Of a DNA stretch of 64,000 bases, positions 18,443 through 30,328 are shown piece after piece; position 1 is the first letter of the stretch, and each line of letters opens with the position of its first letter. The stretch is from Gordius sp. MW1 (taxonomy: Eukaryota > Nematomorpha > Gordioida > Gordea > Gordiidae). The notes under the pieces are model-generated. The model did not search any database. It saw only the letters and a list, made by a program, of their open reading frames with translations, and was not told the DNA's origin. Both the position numbers and the translations under genes were made by a program. The stretch spans positions 21,935,245-21,999,244 of the forward strand of contig OZ038528.1 in the NCBI GenBank assembly GCA_964036665.1, read 5' to 3'.

Positions 18443-19485
18443 AGACAAGGTGGAATTCAAAGATCACTATGTTAAAAAGTCTGCATGAAATGTATGAAAA
18501 AATAAAATTTTTATCTGAAAAAGATTTAGTGGAAAAATTAGAAGGCATTTCTAAGAAACATTATGCTACTAATAATATGCTGTCACCCTATGAAAAGGCA
18601 AGCATGGAGTTGGAAGCAGATAAAACCCCAACATTATATAAAGTTTTACCGTTCTACCCATCACACAAAACCAACCAAAATATATTTCCATCTTCGTGTT
18701 ATGAAGATCCTGATGAGCTAGAAATATATAAATCAAAATCAAGAACCAAACATATTCTACTTTCAAAAATTAAAATTGATATCTATCATAAAATATCAAC
18801 ATTTTTAGTTCCTAAATTCCGCACATTAAAAATGATACCTGAAAAAGTCTTGTGAAAACTACTCTAGCCGAAATTTTAAATAAATTCATGCAAGAAGTTC
18901 CTAGCTCTTCTTGCATTCCTTGTCCACCTATGAGCAATCCACCTCGTGTGTTTAATAAACAATTATCTTTTGGTGAGGCAGATATGGGTATCTCCGTTTG
19001 GGAGGATGATGAATCAGAAAAGACTGAAGAGTGTAATGAATACTTATTATAAATTGAATCTTAAACCTGAAGATGCAGAGTTAGATGTCATTTCATGGTG
19101 GAAAGAGCATGAACATTTGCTTCCTAACTTAACAAAGTTAGCTATGAAGTTTTTGTCAATTCCAGCTACGAGTGCTACAAGTGAACGTACATTTAGTAAG
19201 GCAAGTCGCATTATTGAACAAAGAAGAACGAGAATTTTTAAATGATAATATTGAATTATAATTTTTGATTAATATCGATTTTATATGCTAAATCAATTTT
19301 TTTTAAAGAAACAAAATGTACGAATAAAAATTTTTTGAAACAACGTAGACTTGTTTTTACTCGTGCGGGCCTGATGCGGCGCATTTGTTGTTGTTTTTTT
19401 TGCGGGCCGGCTGCAGGCCCAAAATAATTTTTGTGCGGGTATGGGCCGGGCCGGACCCTAAACTTTCGGCCCATGCAGACCTCTA
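18443..19485 (+). mobile_element. hAT transposon 3' part
   Basis: Plus-strand pieces in neighbouring frames give the C-terminal half of a hAT transposase, ending in the dimerisation domain: VISWWKEHEHLLPNLTKLA, then FLSIPATSATSERTFSKAS. At least two frame changes lie between about 18855 and 19050. The 3' end is GC-rich and finishes GGCCCATGCAGACCTCTA at 19485, a hAT-type terminal repeat like those at 32798 and 49711. The 5' half is missing. Confidence 0.85.
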
Positions 19486-20378
19486 GTCGAAGCCAACATT
19501 TCTAAAGGGTTTTGTCTGTGAAAGGGGAAGGGACTGTAGAGAGTTAGTAGTAGTGCCTGGTTAATAACTAAATTACCATTAATTCGTATAATGTGGATAC
19601 ACCATTATCATTTTTCGGTTTTATTTTAACGCTTAACCGCACTTAACATCCATTATTATACTATTATACCGCGCTTAACAAGTGTAGCATTATCTTTGAA
19701 TGCACCCTACATAGTTTATAGTTATCACAAATGCAGCAAAAACACATTTATACACAAGGAATAGTTTATATTTCTACATACAACATTTCGTCCCTTTAAA
19801 ATTCATTACCTAACTTTTTCCCCGCTTTAATCCTAATCTTGGCTACGCCCATGTAGTAAGGTGAATATTCTCAGATAAATGTTTTACAGATTTAATATGA
19901 TATTTGATTAATATGAGTTAATCTTTTAAAAACTAGTTAGAGCTGAATGGACAATGAACGATAAAAAGGTTTGTTTGATGAGGGTCTGAATACTCGATGG
20001 CGCGATGCCTAATTAATCCTACTATAAAATATAATTCCGTCATGTCATTGTAAATAAGCCTAGGTTTATTTCATTTTTACATAAGCTTTTAAAATTAATT
20101 TTTACATGTGCTAATTACTAAGTGGATTGATTTGATTTATTGTTAGTTATAAAATACCTATTCATTAATATTAACGATGAGTGATTTTTAAAGTGTTTAA
20201 TATTAATTATCATGGTTTTTCGAATTATGCAATTAGTTTTAAATTAAAATACTATTATATTAGATTATTTCTTATTATTTTATCTATATATATTTTCAAT
20301 TTATAAATTTGCTTTAAGAATCAGCCTTGTGAACTCTAATCAGGCTCATTATTATAAAAGCTTTCCACTGGTATCATT
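19486..20378. other. Spacer with a CGTAGCC element end
   Basis: Mostly featureless AT-rich DNA. Positions about 19821-19853 end GGCTACGCCCAT, the right terminus of a CGTAGCC-family element whose body has decayed or been lost. Confidence 0.5.
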
Positions 20379-20724
20379 TCAAAATACCACAGTCCAAAAT
20401 ACCACTGAATCTCACGTTTTACGAATCTCACATGTGAGATTAATCAAATTACTCATTGCGCAAGCGCATAATTTCCATTTTTATAATGCGTATGCATTTA
20501 ACAGACCAATCAGATAGCTGCACATTTTAATAATGCGCATGCGTATGCGTTTAACAATTATTGCCGCACTATAAAACTTTAAGGGACAGGATTAAGGTTC
20601 AGGTAGTGTTTTAGGTCAGCGTTTTAGGTTAGGGTTAGGATTAGATGCACATCAAATTCCCTCCCATTTGAGATTTAATTTTTTGTGATATTCAGTGTGG
20701 CATTTTGGACTGTGGCATTTTGAA
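20379..20724. repeat. Terminal-inverted-repeat element, about 345 bp
   Basis: The left end carries CAAAATACCACAGTCCAAAA and the right end has its inverse (TTTTGGACTGTGGCATTTTG), each followed inward by a matching ACTGAAT/ATTCAGT. The core contains CG-rich palindromes such as AATGCGCATGCGTATGCG and a short TTAGG-rich stretch near 20620. No coding sequence, so a MITE-type element. Confidence 0.75.
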
Positions 20725-21074
20725 CCCAATTCCTTTCCACTTACTAAATATTTCTTTACTATCTTCGTGTGATTTAAACGCTACATTAATCTAGACAAAC
20801 ATTATCAATAAAAGATGAAATTGTCGAATATCATCCTTTCGCCCATGTATTGAAATCAAATCAATCTTAGAAAATATCTCTCTTACGACTGTTTCCTTTT
20901 AGGTTATGAACATTTTATAATCATTGACATTAACAATGAATTGTTAAAATATATAATACACATAAATAAATTCATATAATAAAAATAACTTTTGCTAATT
21001 TTAGTGTAATGCTATAATAGTATTTGGGTGATTTTGAAATGTGCATTAAATAAGCGTAGGAAATCAATGCTCCT

Positions 21075-22504
21075 TTAGAACAAAGCTTTGATTTGTCGTC
21101 TGAATACGGGATTGGTAAGTGTAAAGAGATAAAAGATCAAACAATAACTAGCTAATTCAAGGCTCTGAGTTGTGGCCGTTACCGTTCTGTACCAACATAC
21201 ATTATTTTCCCAAGTCCTACACTGAAAAATGTTGTATAACATACTTGCGAATGCTTGTGGCATGGTAAATAGGATTAGGTAGGATGTCAATATAATTTGA
21301 CGAAATGTTAGATAGCTTTCTTTTGATTTAGAAGCGACTTTTTGTCTTTCGGCACCACCTTTACTCGCTTCAATAGTAGTTGATATCTCGGGCATGCATC
21401 GCCTTTTGATCTTCTTCTCTAGGTATTTTTTGTGCGCCACTATGATAAAACCGTCTAATACGACAAGCACTATCAAGGGTATGTTACTTATTAACATCTC
21501 CCGGACTATCTCATAATAAAAAAATACTATATTGTCGGTAACCGCATAATTATCTATGCTCATGTAACCCTCCACAATTTCTTTTGATGAATTATTAGTC
21601 TAGTAACGTGACCGTTGTCATCATCAATAAAATATAGAATCCTAAATTTTGTTCCGTTGAGGTATGATTTCAACTCTTTATCAGTATGTAAGATGAGCGT
21701 AAGATTAGAAGAATTCAGGAGTTTGCCTTTCCATGGTAGCTTATTATCTAAAAGATATGAATATTTAATATTGGTAGGAAATTGGTGGTAGGCCTCTAAA
21801 TCTCTGTTTATAAGAGCGTCATACCGATTTGTCTCAAACCATAGATATATGGGAATTAATGTTAGGATAGCTATAACAATTACCAAGGCTATGCTTATTT
21901 TGGTGCGCTTTAGTGAGAATAGTTTCGTGTACTTGTGGGGCACTTTTAAGGCTACAAATCTTTCAACCGTCATGACAAAAATAAAACCGAAAGAAAATTT
22001 TGACAAAATCCTGATAGATGGATTATAATAGTGGCTCAAATATTTTGAGAAATTTAAAGAGGTCCAGTAGGCCAAGTGTAGTTTTGCTCCCCAATCATAT
22101 AAAGCCATGACACAAGTCAACATACTAATGAAAAAATTGACAACTGTCGACGTGAATAGGAGCATCGATGTAGAACTCCATTTTTTGGTTGAACTTTTCC
22201 CTAATGTTAATAATTTAACATCTAAGGATGAAATACGTTTTTGGGTTAGATGCTTTTCAAGATTAAATATATAGAGTGTACGAAGTTTTATGCGCTCCAG
22301 GTAAATCTTTACAAACTCCCAAAAGCAACTTGTTTGATCCAAGAGAACTAATCCCATGATAATATTGCCTACTATTCCTAGTATTCCAACTAGTGGCATT
22401 ATTATTCCAAAAATAATTTCCTCAGATGTGAGAACATAAAAGCCTGCAATTAAGGTTTTACCCTTTATTAACCAAGTTAGCGAGTCTATCGTACGGTTAT
22501 GCAT
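21075..22504 (-). CDS. Rhodopsin-like neuropeptide-type GPCR, one frameshift
   Basis: This is a seven-helix class A receptor, probably for a peptide such as an FMRFamide. Part one (22504-21560, 314 codons) has TM1 with the GN pair (LVGILGIVGNIIMGLVLL), TM2-like STVVNFFISMLTCVMALY, TM3 ending FVMTVERFVAL in place of DRY, TM4 and a long second outer loop with NSSN/NGT glycosylation motifs. Part two (open from about 21605 to 21075) has TM5 (LISNIPLIVLVVLDGFIIVA), TM6 and TM7 ending FTLTNPVFRRQI, where NPxxY is altered. The frames overlap at 21605-21560 and differ by one base, so there is an indel, a missed tiny intron or a pseudogene. The first inner loop is unusually long, about 50 residues with a KWSS end. 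The family is clear; the ligand is a guess. Confidence 0.75.
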
Positions 22505-23396
22505 TGTCCATTTAAAAATAAATTTATTTTAAAAAAATTATTATAGTGCCTACTGCAACTTTGTTGCGTAGTTTTAAGTTGTAGCCCAACAATTAATCCT
22601 CATCGATACTATACTATGATTTAGTGTCCGTACCATGACAACTAAATTGTGGTAAGTAATTAAAAATTTTCAATCCGTTTATATAAATGTCATCCACCGA
22701 TTTTATACGATGACATTTATGTAGTAACATGGCATTTTGATGAATTTTAGCAATTGCATTTGGTCCATAGTGCTGAACGAACATATAAGTGGTCATTAAT
22801 TATATTAATTTTCTTATTTCTGACCAGCTCTAACATAATTTATTACGCATTTCTAAAATCATAGCTATATATGTAGTAAAAGCATTCCATGATTCGTGTT
22901 TTGTATAAAAAAAACTTATGTTATACATTTTTTTAGCGCATTTAATCGTAATTATTTGGCATACTACAGTATTTAATCATCATTTATCATAATCGTTTAT
23001 TAAATACGTAAAACATTTTATTTTTTCCCTAGAACGTAGGGAGTAAACGGGACCATCCTAAATCCAAGATAATCATGACACACATTTAAGCAAAGTTTTA
23101 TAAATCTCAAGTTTGACTCTTGTTATATTATGTTTTAGAAGAACAAGACACAACTTCAGGTTCTATAATTTGTTTAAAAATTTATATCTCTCATATAAGC
23201 GGATATGTCAAACTAATTGTTGCCATGTGTATAAAATAAGACTAACATAATATAATGATTTCATTTGAGATGAGTAGAAAGATCGCAAAAGATTTTATTT
23301 ATTTTAATACAATAAATAAAGAGCTTCATTATCTGATATGATTTTACATTTGGTAACTCAGTAAAGAGATCGTTTACAAATCTCTATAATCTAATG
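22505..23396. other. Upstream flank of the receptor gene
   Basis: AT-rich DNA before the receptor start. A 60-codon open stretch at 22614-22796 on the minus strand has no family signature. Nothing else is recognised. Confidence 0.45.
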
Positions 23397-23453
23397 CAGT
23401 GATTATTAACCTGGGGGTCGCGACCCCCTAGGGGGTCGCGAGAAGTTTGCCGG
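23397..23453 (+). repeat. hAT (Charlie-like) terminus
   Basis: CAGTGATTATTAACCTGGGG followed by GTCGCGACCCCC has the form of Charlie-type hAT ends, as I recall them (CAG.GGTTCTCAACC...GGTCGCGACCCC). The element is cut after 57 bp by the start of the large inverted-repeat element. No matching right end is found. Confidence 0.6.
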
Positions 23454-23679
23454 TGTAGCGTATGAGACGACGTAGCGTTTGAGATCGCGTAATCGTCAAT
23501 CACACCTCCACATTCGTTGAAAACACGAAAAAAATACTTGTTTTATCAATCACGTGATTTTTTTGAGTAACATGATTGGTTCAAATTTCGGAAAAACATA
23601 CATTTCATTTCACGTAATGACATGCATTTGAGATCACGTAATTTGCAAACTTTTTTACCAATATAATCTTGTTTTTGTA

Positions 23680-24230
23680 ATAAGTAATCCCTAAGATTAT
23701 AAATATAAACTAATGCAAAAGTTTGTTATTTACCTTTTTAGATATATGCTTCTATAATTGTTGAAATTGTAGTAAACTTTGTATTTTGTAATAAGTAAGT
23801 TCCTAAGATTATAAATATAAGCTAATGCAAAAGTTTGTTATTTACCTTTTTAGATGTATGCTTCTATAATTGTTGAAATTGTAGTAAACTTTGTATTTTG
23901 TAATAAGTAGGTTCCTAAGATTATAAATATAATCTAATGCAAAAATTTGTTATTTACCTTTTTAGATGTATGCTTCTATAATTGTTGAAATTGTAGTAAA
24001 CTTTGTATTTTGTAATAAGTAAGTTCTTAAGATTATAAATATAAGCTAATGCAAAAGTTCGTTATTTACCTTTTTAGATGTATGCTTCTATAATTGTTAA
24101 AATTGTAGCAAACTTTGTATTTTGTAATAAGTAAGTTACTAAGATTATAAATATAAGCTAATGCAAAAGTTTGTTATTTACCTTTTTAGATGTATGCCTT
24201 TATAACTGTTGAAATTGTACTGTGTAATGT
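23680..24230 (+). repeat. 112-bp tandem array, left arm, about 5 units
   Basis: The unit TAATAAGTAAGTTCCTAAG..., with GCTAATGCAAAAGTTTG, TTATTTACCTTTTTAGATG and TTGTTGAAATTGTAGTAAAC, repeats at 23681, 23792, 23904, 24016 and 24128, a period of 111-112 bp. Units differ at only a few positions, which suggests recent amplification or homogenisation. Confidence 0.9.
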
Positions 24231-24422
24231 TCAATTCGCGTATCGTTTAATATCGCGTTAGTCAATCAAACACGTCAATCATGTATTTCTGCACTATAAT
24301 TGCAAAAAAGATTATTATAGGCTGGTATAAATGTCAATCAAAAATTGTGGTTTGTTAAACAATAATTTTGTTAATATTTTTCAATAAAGGTTTAACATAA
24401 TATAAATTAAGCTTCATTAAAT

Positions 24423-24605
24423 ATTTAATTTTAACTATTATAAACAAATTCAATTAATTTATATGTATTAAGTTTTTTAAACTATTATAAAAAGTGGGGA
24501 ACTTAAATAATATTTAATTTTAACCAATATAATATAAACAAATTCAAATAATTTATATGTATTAAGTTTTTTAAACTATTATAGAAACTGGGGAACTTAA
24601 ATAAT
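24423..24605 (+). repeat. Imperfect tandem duplication
   Basis: Two near-identical blocks share AATTTATATGTATTAAG, TTTTTTAAACTATTATA and GGGGAACTTAAATAAT, with a period of about 110 bp. They lie between the left arm and the Gypsy element. Confidence 0.7.
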
Positions 24606-24826
24606 TATTTTATATAAAGGATCTTATCCTGATTAGGTGTCATATATTTGGTTTTAATTCTTTTATAAGTGATCCAATCTATATAAATTTAGTTTATTAA
24701 ATATATTTTGCATCTGATAAAGCTGTTATAATATAAAATAATGATATTGATATTATTATTTTAATAAATATTTCTTTTTAGCCATTACATATCATCTTTA
24801 TTGGAAAAAGGCATATTAAAACCATG

Positions 24827-25105
24827 TGGGGCGAGCTGCATCGTTCATATATGTATATTCGCGTCGTTTTATTATGTATTCCTGGTGCTAAACCAGCTGT
24901 TAATTCATTACTTACTTCCTTCGCCAATATTCACCAATTCGTCAATTCACCAATTATCATCATTTTTACTTCTTTCGCGTTTATCACCACACCAATAACC
25001 ATTTTTTATCATCTCTACATTATTCGTGTTCATATTTCATTTAAATGAACCAATTCCTATTCAACAAATTTTAAGCAATGACTAAGAATGGACAGTGTCC
25101 CCAAA
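24827..25105 (+). repeat. Left LTR of the Gypsy element
   Basis: It starts TGGGGCGAGCTGCATCG and matches the right LTR throughout apart from small changes and short length differences. The last 28 bp overlap the beginning of gag, as in other CsRn1-type elements. Confidence 0.88.
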
Positions 25106-28100
25106 GTGGTGAACCCGACATATTTTTTAAACTCCCTAATTTTGACGCTGAAAATTCCAGATCTTGGTTCGCAAGGATAGAAACATTATTCAGGCTTATA
25201 AAAGTAAGAGAGCCTGCGAGTAAGTTGGCCCTGCTACTTGAGGCATTACCTCAAAACGTTTGTACAGAAGTACAAGATCTCTTCGAGGACATTACCAAAG
25301 ATGGTGCTTTTGAACGCATAAAATCAGCTATCATTCGCCGTACTTCAAACTCCGATCAACAACAATTAATTCTTTTAAATAATTTGGAATTAGGGGATCA
25401 ACGCCCCTCGCAGTTACTGCGACAAATGAAACAGCTGATTGGAAACTATACCATGGACGACGAGATTTTAAAGCAGATGTGGCTTAATAAATTGCCTAGC
25501 CATTTTACCAACATTCTCGCAGTTTTCGCTACTGAGCAATGTCCGTCAAAATTAGCTGAAACGGCTGATCGGATGGCCGAGGCAAATCAGGGCAACGCCA
25601 TACATAGCTTATCTACTAACAATAAAATTTCAAGCCTAAAAGAGATGGTGGAAAAATTATCACTGGAAGTCCACAAACTAACGGCAAATTCTGCCAGGTC
25701 CCCTGCTCGCCAATTCCCCCCCCCCCTATAACTCACGTCGCTCCCTTTCCCCTAATGATAATAACGCCAGCGACGTGTGCTGGTACCACAAAAATTTCAA
25801 AAACAACGCCAAAAATGTACCCCTTCCTGCTCTTTCACCTCCCGATTTTCATCAAACGCCTAGACCAGCCGGGAAAGGCGACGCCCGAGCTCGGTCATAT
25901 CCATCGTAGTCGCTTATTTTATATCATGGACAAGCTTTCCGGACCCCGTTGGCTCGTTGATTCCGACGCGGACATCAGCGTCCTGCCAGCTAAATCAAAT
26001 CAACGTTCCCTACCTGCCCCTTTTTAATTACAAGCTGCCAATAACAGCTGTATCAAAACCTACGGTCAAATTCCTTTAACGCTTGATCTCGGTTTAAGAA
26101 AAAGGTTCAGGTGGATATTTACGATCGCAGACGTAAAAACACCCATTTTAGGAGCGGATTTCCTCTATTTTTTCAATCTCACAGTAGATTTAAGAAGGAA
26201 AAGGTTGATTGACCCACAAACAGCGACAATATCAAATGGTGTACCCACCTCAACGACATCTCTAAGAATTCAGTCTTGCTCCCAACCGTTAGAAAATGAA
26301 TTCGCAAGTTTATTAAATGAATTCCCCGAAATAATGAAACCTCCGGATTACAGAAAGCAGGCGCATGGTGCCGTGCATCACATTCCCACTAAAGGACCGG
26401 CATCTTACGCCAAACCTCGGCGATTACACTTGGAAAAGCTGACAATTGCAAAGGAGGAGTTCGCACATATGTTAGAGCTTGGAATTATTCGACCATCACA
26501 AAGCAGCTGGGCCTCTCCTTTGCACATGGTCCCAAAAAAGACTCAGGGTGATTGGCGGCCCTGTGGAGATTATTGTCACCTAAACAATCAGACAATCCCG
26601 GATCGTTATCCCCTACCCCACATCCATGATTTCTCGATGAACCTAGCTGGAACCACAATATTTAGCAAGCTTGATTTAATACGGGCGTATCATCAGATCC
26701 CCGTTGCCCCCGAGGATATTCACAAAACGGCGGTAATAACGCCGTTTGGACTCTATGATTTTTTGAGGATGCCATTCGGTTTACGGAATGCGGCTCAGAC
26801 GTTCCAGCGTTTCATAGACCAAGCATTCCGAGGATTCCCTTTTACGTTTGCATACCTGGATGATGTTTTGATCGCTAGTAAGTCTAGGGAAGAACATATT
26901 CATCATCTCCGCCAGTTATTCGCACGACTAAAACAATATGACTTAAAGATCAACGCTAGCAAATGCCAGTGGGGACTAAATACGATAGACTTTTTGGAAC
27001 ATAATATTTCTCCGACGGGTTTAACTCCGCTTCCAGAGAAAGTTATAACGATAAAAAAATTTTCAATTCCTATATCTATGACGCAACTTAGAAGGTTTAT
27101 AGGCATGTTAAATTTTTACCGACGTTTCATTCCTCAGTGTGCTCACCTACTCAAGCCCCTAACCGACTTACTGGACGATAAGAAAGGGCCGATCGTCATG
27201 ACGAAAGACTCTATAGATGCTTTTGAGAAAGCCAAGCGAGCTCTTGCTGACGTTACTCATTTGGCACACCTTGAGGAAGGCGCAACTCTTTCTTTGACAA
27301 CAGACGCTTCAAATTCAGCTGTCGGAGCCATTCTCAATCAAACGAAATGTGGTGAAACTAGCCCTATAGCTTTTTTTTCGCAAAAACTTACACCGGCACA
27401 AGGTCGTTACAGTACTTTTGGACGAGAGCTACTTGCCATTTATTTATCGATAAAACATTTTAGGCATCTGCTTGAAGGTCGTGACTTTGCAGTTTATACC
27501 GACCATAAGCCTTTGACCCATGCCTTGTATTCCAGACCTGACAAGTATTCCCCCGAGAATCTAGACATCTAGATTACATATCGCAATTTACGTCAGATAT
27601 TAGGTTTATCAGTGGCCATACTAATATCATAGCCGACACTTTGTCCCGCGTTGACATAGACACCATTTACCTTGAAAGTATATCGTCAGAGCAGATAGCT
27701 AGATCACAAGAATTAGAATTTTACAGCCCCGACCAACTTTCGTCGCTTAAAATTTCAGATTTTCCTATTCCCGGTTCAAGTTTGACGATTAAATGTGACA
27801 CCTCCTGCGCCACACCACGCCCGGTTTTACCTACTTCAATGATGCGAAAGGTGTTCGACCTCATACATAACCTCGCTCACCCCGGAATCCGTGGAACCCT
27901 TAAGCTGGTTGCTAAACGATTTGTATGGCCACAGATGAATAAAGACGTACGGTCATGGGCAAGACGATGCCTTCAATGTCAAAAGTGTAAGGTCAACAAA
28001 CACACTATCACAACCCCTGGTAGTTTTGCTAATCCTGATGCACGATTCAGCCATGTGCATCTTGATTTAGTTGGCCCTTTACCACCTGCTAATGGCTATA

Positions 28101-29050
28101 CCTACTTGCTTACTGCTGTCGACAGATTTACGCGTTGGCCAATTGCAGTGCCCATATCTAAAATTACCGCTGAACATGTTGCCCAAGAGTTTGTTAAACA
28201 CTGGATATCAAACTATGGAGTTCCAGTAACGATTACTACTGATAGGGGGGGGGGGTGCAATTTGAGTCTAGACTTTTTTCCGAGTTGGCGCGTCTTTTGG
28301 GTTTCCATCACAGTAGGACTACTGCTTATCACCCACAATCTAATGAAATGGTCGAACGCTTTCACAGGCAGCTTAAGGTAGCCTTAAAAGCCCAAGGCGA
28401 TACAACGAAATGGGATGAACTTGTTCCACTGGTTATGTTAGGGATTAGGTCGGCTGTCAAGCAAGATATTGGTTGTTCAGCGGCTGAGCTGGTTTACGGG
28501 ACAACGTTGCGTCTTCCAGGCGAATTCTTCGAACGATCAAAAAAGGCCATCGATATCCCCGAATACATTAATCGTCTTAAAGATCATTTTGCTCATCTAC
28601 CATTTCATCCAACTCGCCCTCAGGTTATCACTTCAAATTTGCCGAATGCTTTAAAAACAAGTAATTTCGTTTTTATACGGAACGATGAATCCCGCAAAGG
28701 TTTGTACGTTGCTTTCAATGGGCCTTTCAAGGTGCTGAAGAGGTATGATAGATATTATGTAGTGGAAAAGAACGGAAAGGCTGATACCATTTCAATCGAC
28801 AGGTTAAAGCCAGCGCATTTGGATTCTGACCCGGACGTGAGTTTGTCATCATCTGCGCCACAGACGAGCAAGGCGGAAGCTGTTTCAGCCGGCATGTCTA
28901 AATCGAATGTTTCGGTTCCTAATTCAGACACTAGTTCATCAGCATCCCCCCGGCAAATTAAGTACACTAGTAAAAGTGGTCGAAACGTTCATTGGCCAAA
29001 GAAGTTATCCGAGTACGTCTACCACACCGTATTTAGGAAGGGGAGTAATG

Positions 29051-29352
29051 TGGCGAGCTGCATCGTTCATATATGTATATTCGCGTCGTTTTATTATGTA
29101 ACTTCTATATTCCTGGTGCTAAACCAGCTGTTAATTCATTACTTACTTCATTCGCCAATATTCACTAATTCAAATATTCACCAATTCGTCAATTCACCAA
29201 TTATCATCATTTTTACTTCTTTCGCGTTTATCACCACACCAATAACCATTTTTTATCATCTCTACATTATTCGTGTTCATATTTCATTTAAATAAACCAA
29301 TTCCTATTCAACAAAGTTTAAGCAATGACTAAGAATGGACAGCGTCCCCAAA
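29051..29352 (+). repeat. Right LTR of the Gypsy element
   Basis: It starts TGGCGAGCTGCATCG and ends GCGTCCCCAAA. It is about 23 bp longer than the left LTR, mainly through a short extra segment around ATTCACTAATTCAAAT. It includes the same gag-start sequence as the left LTR. Confidence 0.88.
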
Positions 29353-29587
29353 CATGTTTTGTCAAATATCATTAGACATTGAAATAAGAATAATATATTT
29401 TATTTAAAGTAAATATAAAGTAAAAACAGTATAGTAACAATTAAAAATATTTTATAAACATCTATCAAATATATAGGAATAGTCCCATTTTTCATATAAT
29501 CCATAAAACCATATTCTTCCAATCCATTCTATTAAATAAATGCTATAATCAAAGTATAAATTAAGTTTTAATATTTATAATATTAGG

Positions 29588-30110
29588 GACTTATAAGGCA
29601 TGCATCTAAGAAGGTAAATAATTTTGCATTAGCTCATATTTATAATCTTAGGAACTTACTTATTACAAAATACTACAATTTCAACAATTATAAAGGCATA
29701 CATCTAAAAAGGTAAATAACAATCTTTTGCATTAGCTTATATTTATAATCTTAGGAACTTACTTATTACAAAATACAAAGTTTACTACAATTTCAACAAT
29801 TATAGAAGCATACATCTAAAAAGGTAAATAACAAATTTTTGCATTAGCTTATATTTATAATCTTAGGAACCTACTTATTACAAAATAAAAAGTTTACTAC
29901 AATTTCAACAATTATAGAAGCATACATCTAAAAAGGTAAATAACAAACTTTTGCATTAGCTTATATTTATAATCTTAGGAACTTACTTATTACAAAATAC
30001 AAAGTTTACTACAATTTCAACAATTATAGAAGCATACATCTAAAAAGGTAAATAACAAACTTTTGCATTAGTTTATATTTATAATCTTAGAACTTACTTA
30101 TTACAAAAAC
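29588..30110 (-). repeat. 112-bp tandem array, right arm, about 5 units
   Basis: This is the inverse of the left array: CATCTAAAAAGGTAAATAAC, TTTGCATTAGCTTATATTTA and CTTAGGAACTTACTTATTAC recur at about 112 bp. It has the same unit number as the left arm within what can be judged by eye. Confidence 0.88.
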
Positions 30111-30328
30111 AAGATTATATTGGTGAAAAAGTTTGCAAATTACGTGATCTCAAATGCTTGTCATTACGTGAAATGAAATGTATGTTTTTCCGAAATTTGA
30201 ACCAATCATGTTACTCAAAAAAAATCACGTGATTGACAAAACAAGTACTTTTTTCGTGTTTTCAACGAATGTGGAGGCGTGATTGACGATTACGCGATCT
30301 CAAACGCTACGTCGTCTCATACGCTACA

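Larger units (their letters stand above)
24827..29352 (+). mobile_element. Gypsy (Ty3) LTR retrotransposon, CsRn1 type, broken
   Basis: A 4.5-kb fossil. LTRs lie at about 24827-25105 and 29051-29352, with CATG on both outer sides as a possible 4-bp duplication. TGGTGAACCCGACAT follows the left LTR, close to the complement of the tRNA-Trp 3' end that CsRn1-clade elements use as primer. In order: gag (from about 25078, starting inside the LTR), protease (about 25920-26010), reverse transcriptase ([11 protein letters not shown], about 26850), RNase H (about 27280-27570) and integrase with an HHCC zinc finger (about 27850-28000) and core (from about 28050). A purine-rich tract precedes the right LTR. 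It is broken in a handful of places. Close LTR similarity suggests a fairly young age. Confidence 0.92.
23454..30328. mobile_element. 6.9-kb element with long array-bearing inverted arms
   Basis: The outer ends TGTAGCGTATGAGACGACG and CGTCGTCTCATACGCTACA are inverted, and homology continues through GCGTAATCGTCAATCAC, a CACGTGATT..TTTTGAGTAAC block and the 112-bp arrays. The left arm is 23454 to about 24230; the right arm is about 29588-30328. Between them lie about 600 bp of unrelated AT-rich DNA, a Gypsy element and about 235 bp more. Without the Gypsy the element is about 2.35 kb. No transposase is seen and no flanking duplication was found. A 21-bp direct repeat (24694-24714 and 30331-30351) links its interior to its right flank. 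Confidence 0.75.

Noticed and set aside
20610-20645. TTAGG-rich stretch as interstitial telomere repeat
   Set aside because: Only a few irregular units, inside a short inverted-repeat element; too short to claim a telomere origin.
22614-22796. 60-codon open stretch upstream of the receptor gene
   Set aside because: No recognisable motif, no fitting splice sites toward the receptor start, and it overlaps a small local palindrome.
23680-24230. 112-bp array read as a CRISPR-like array
   Set aside because: Whole units repeat without unique spacers, and the context is a eukaryotic mobile element.
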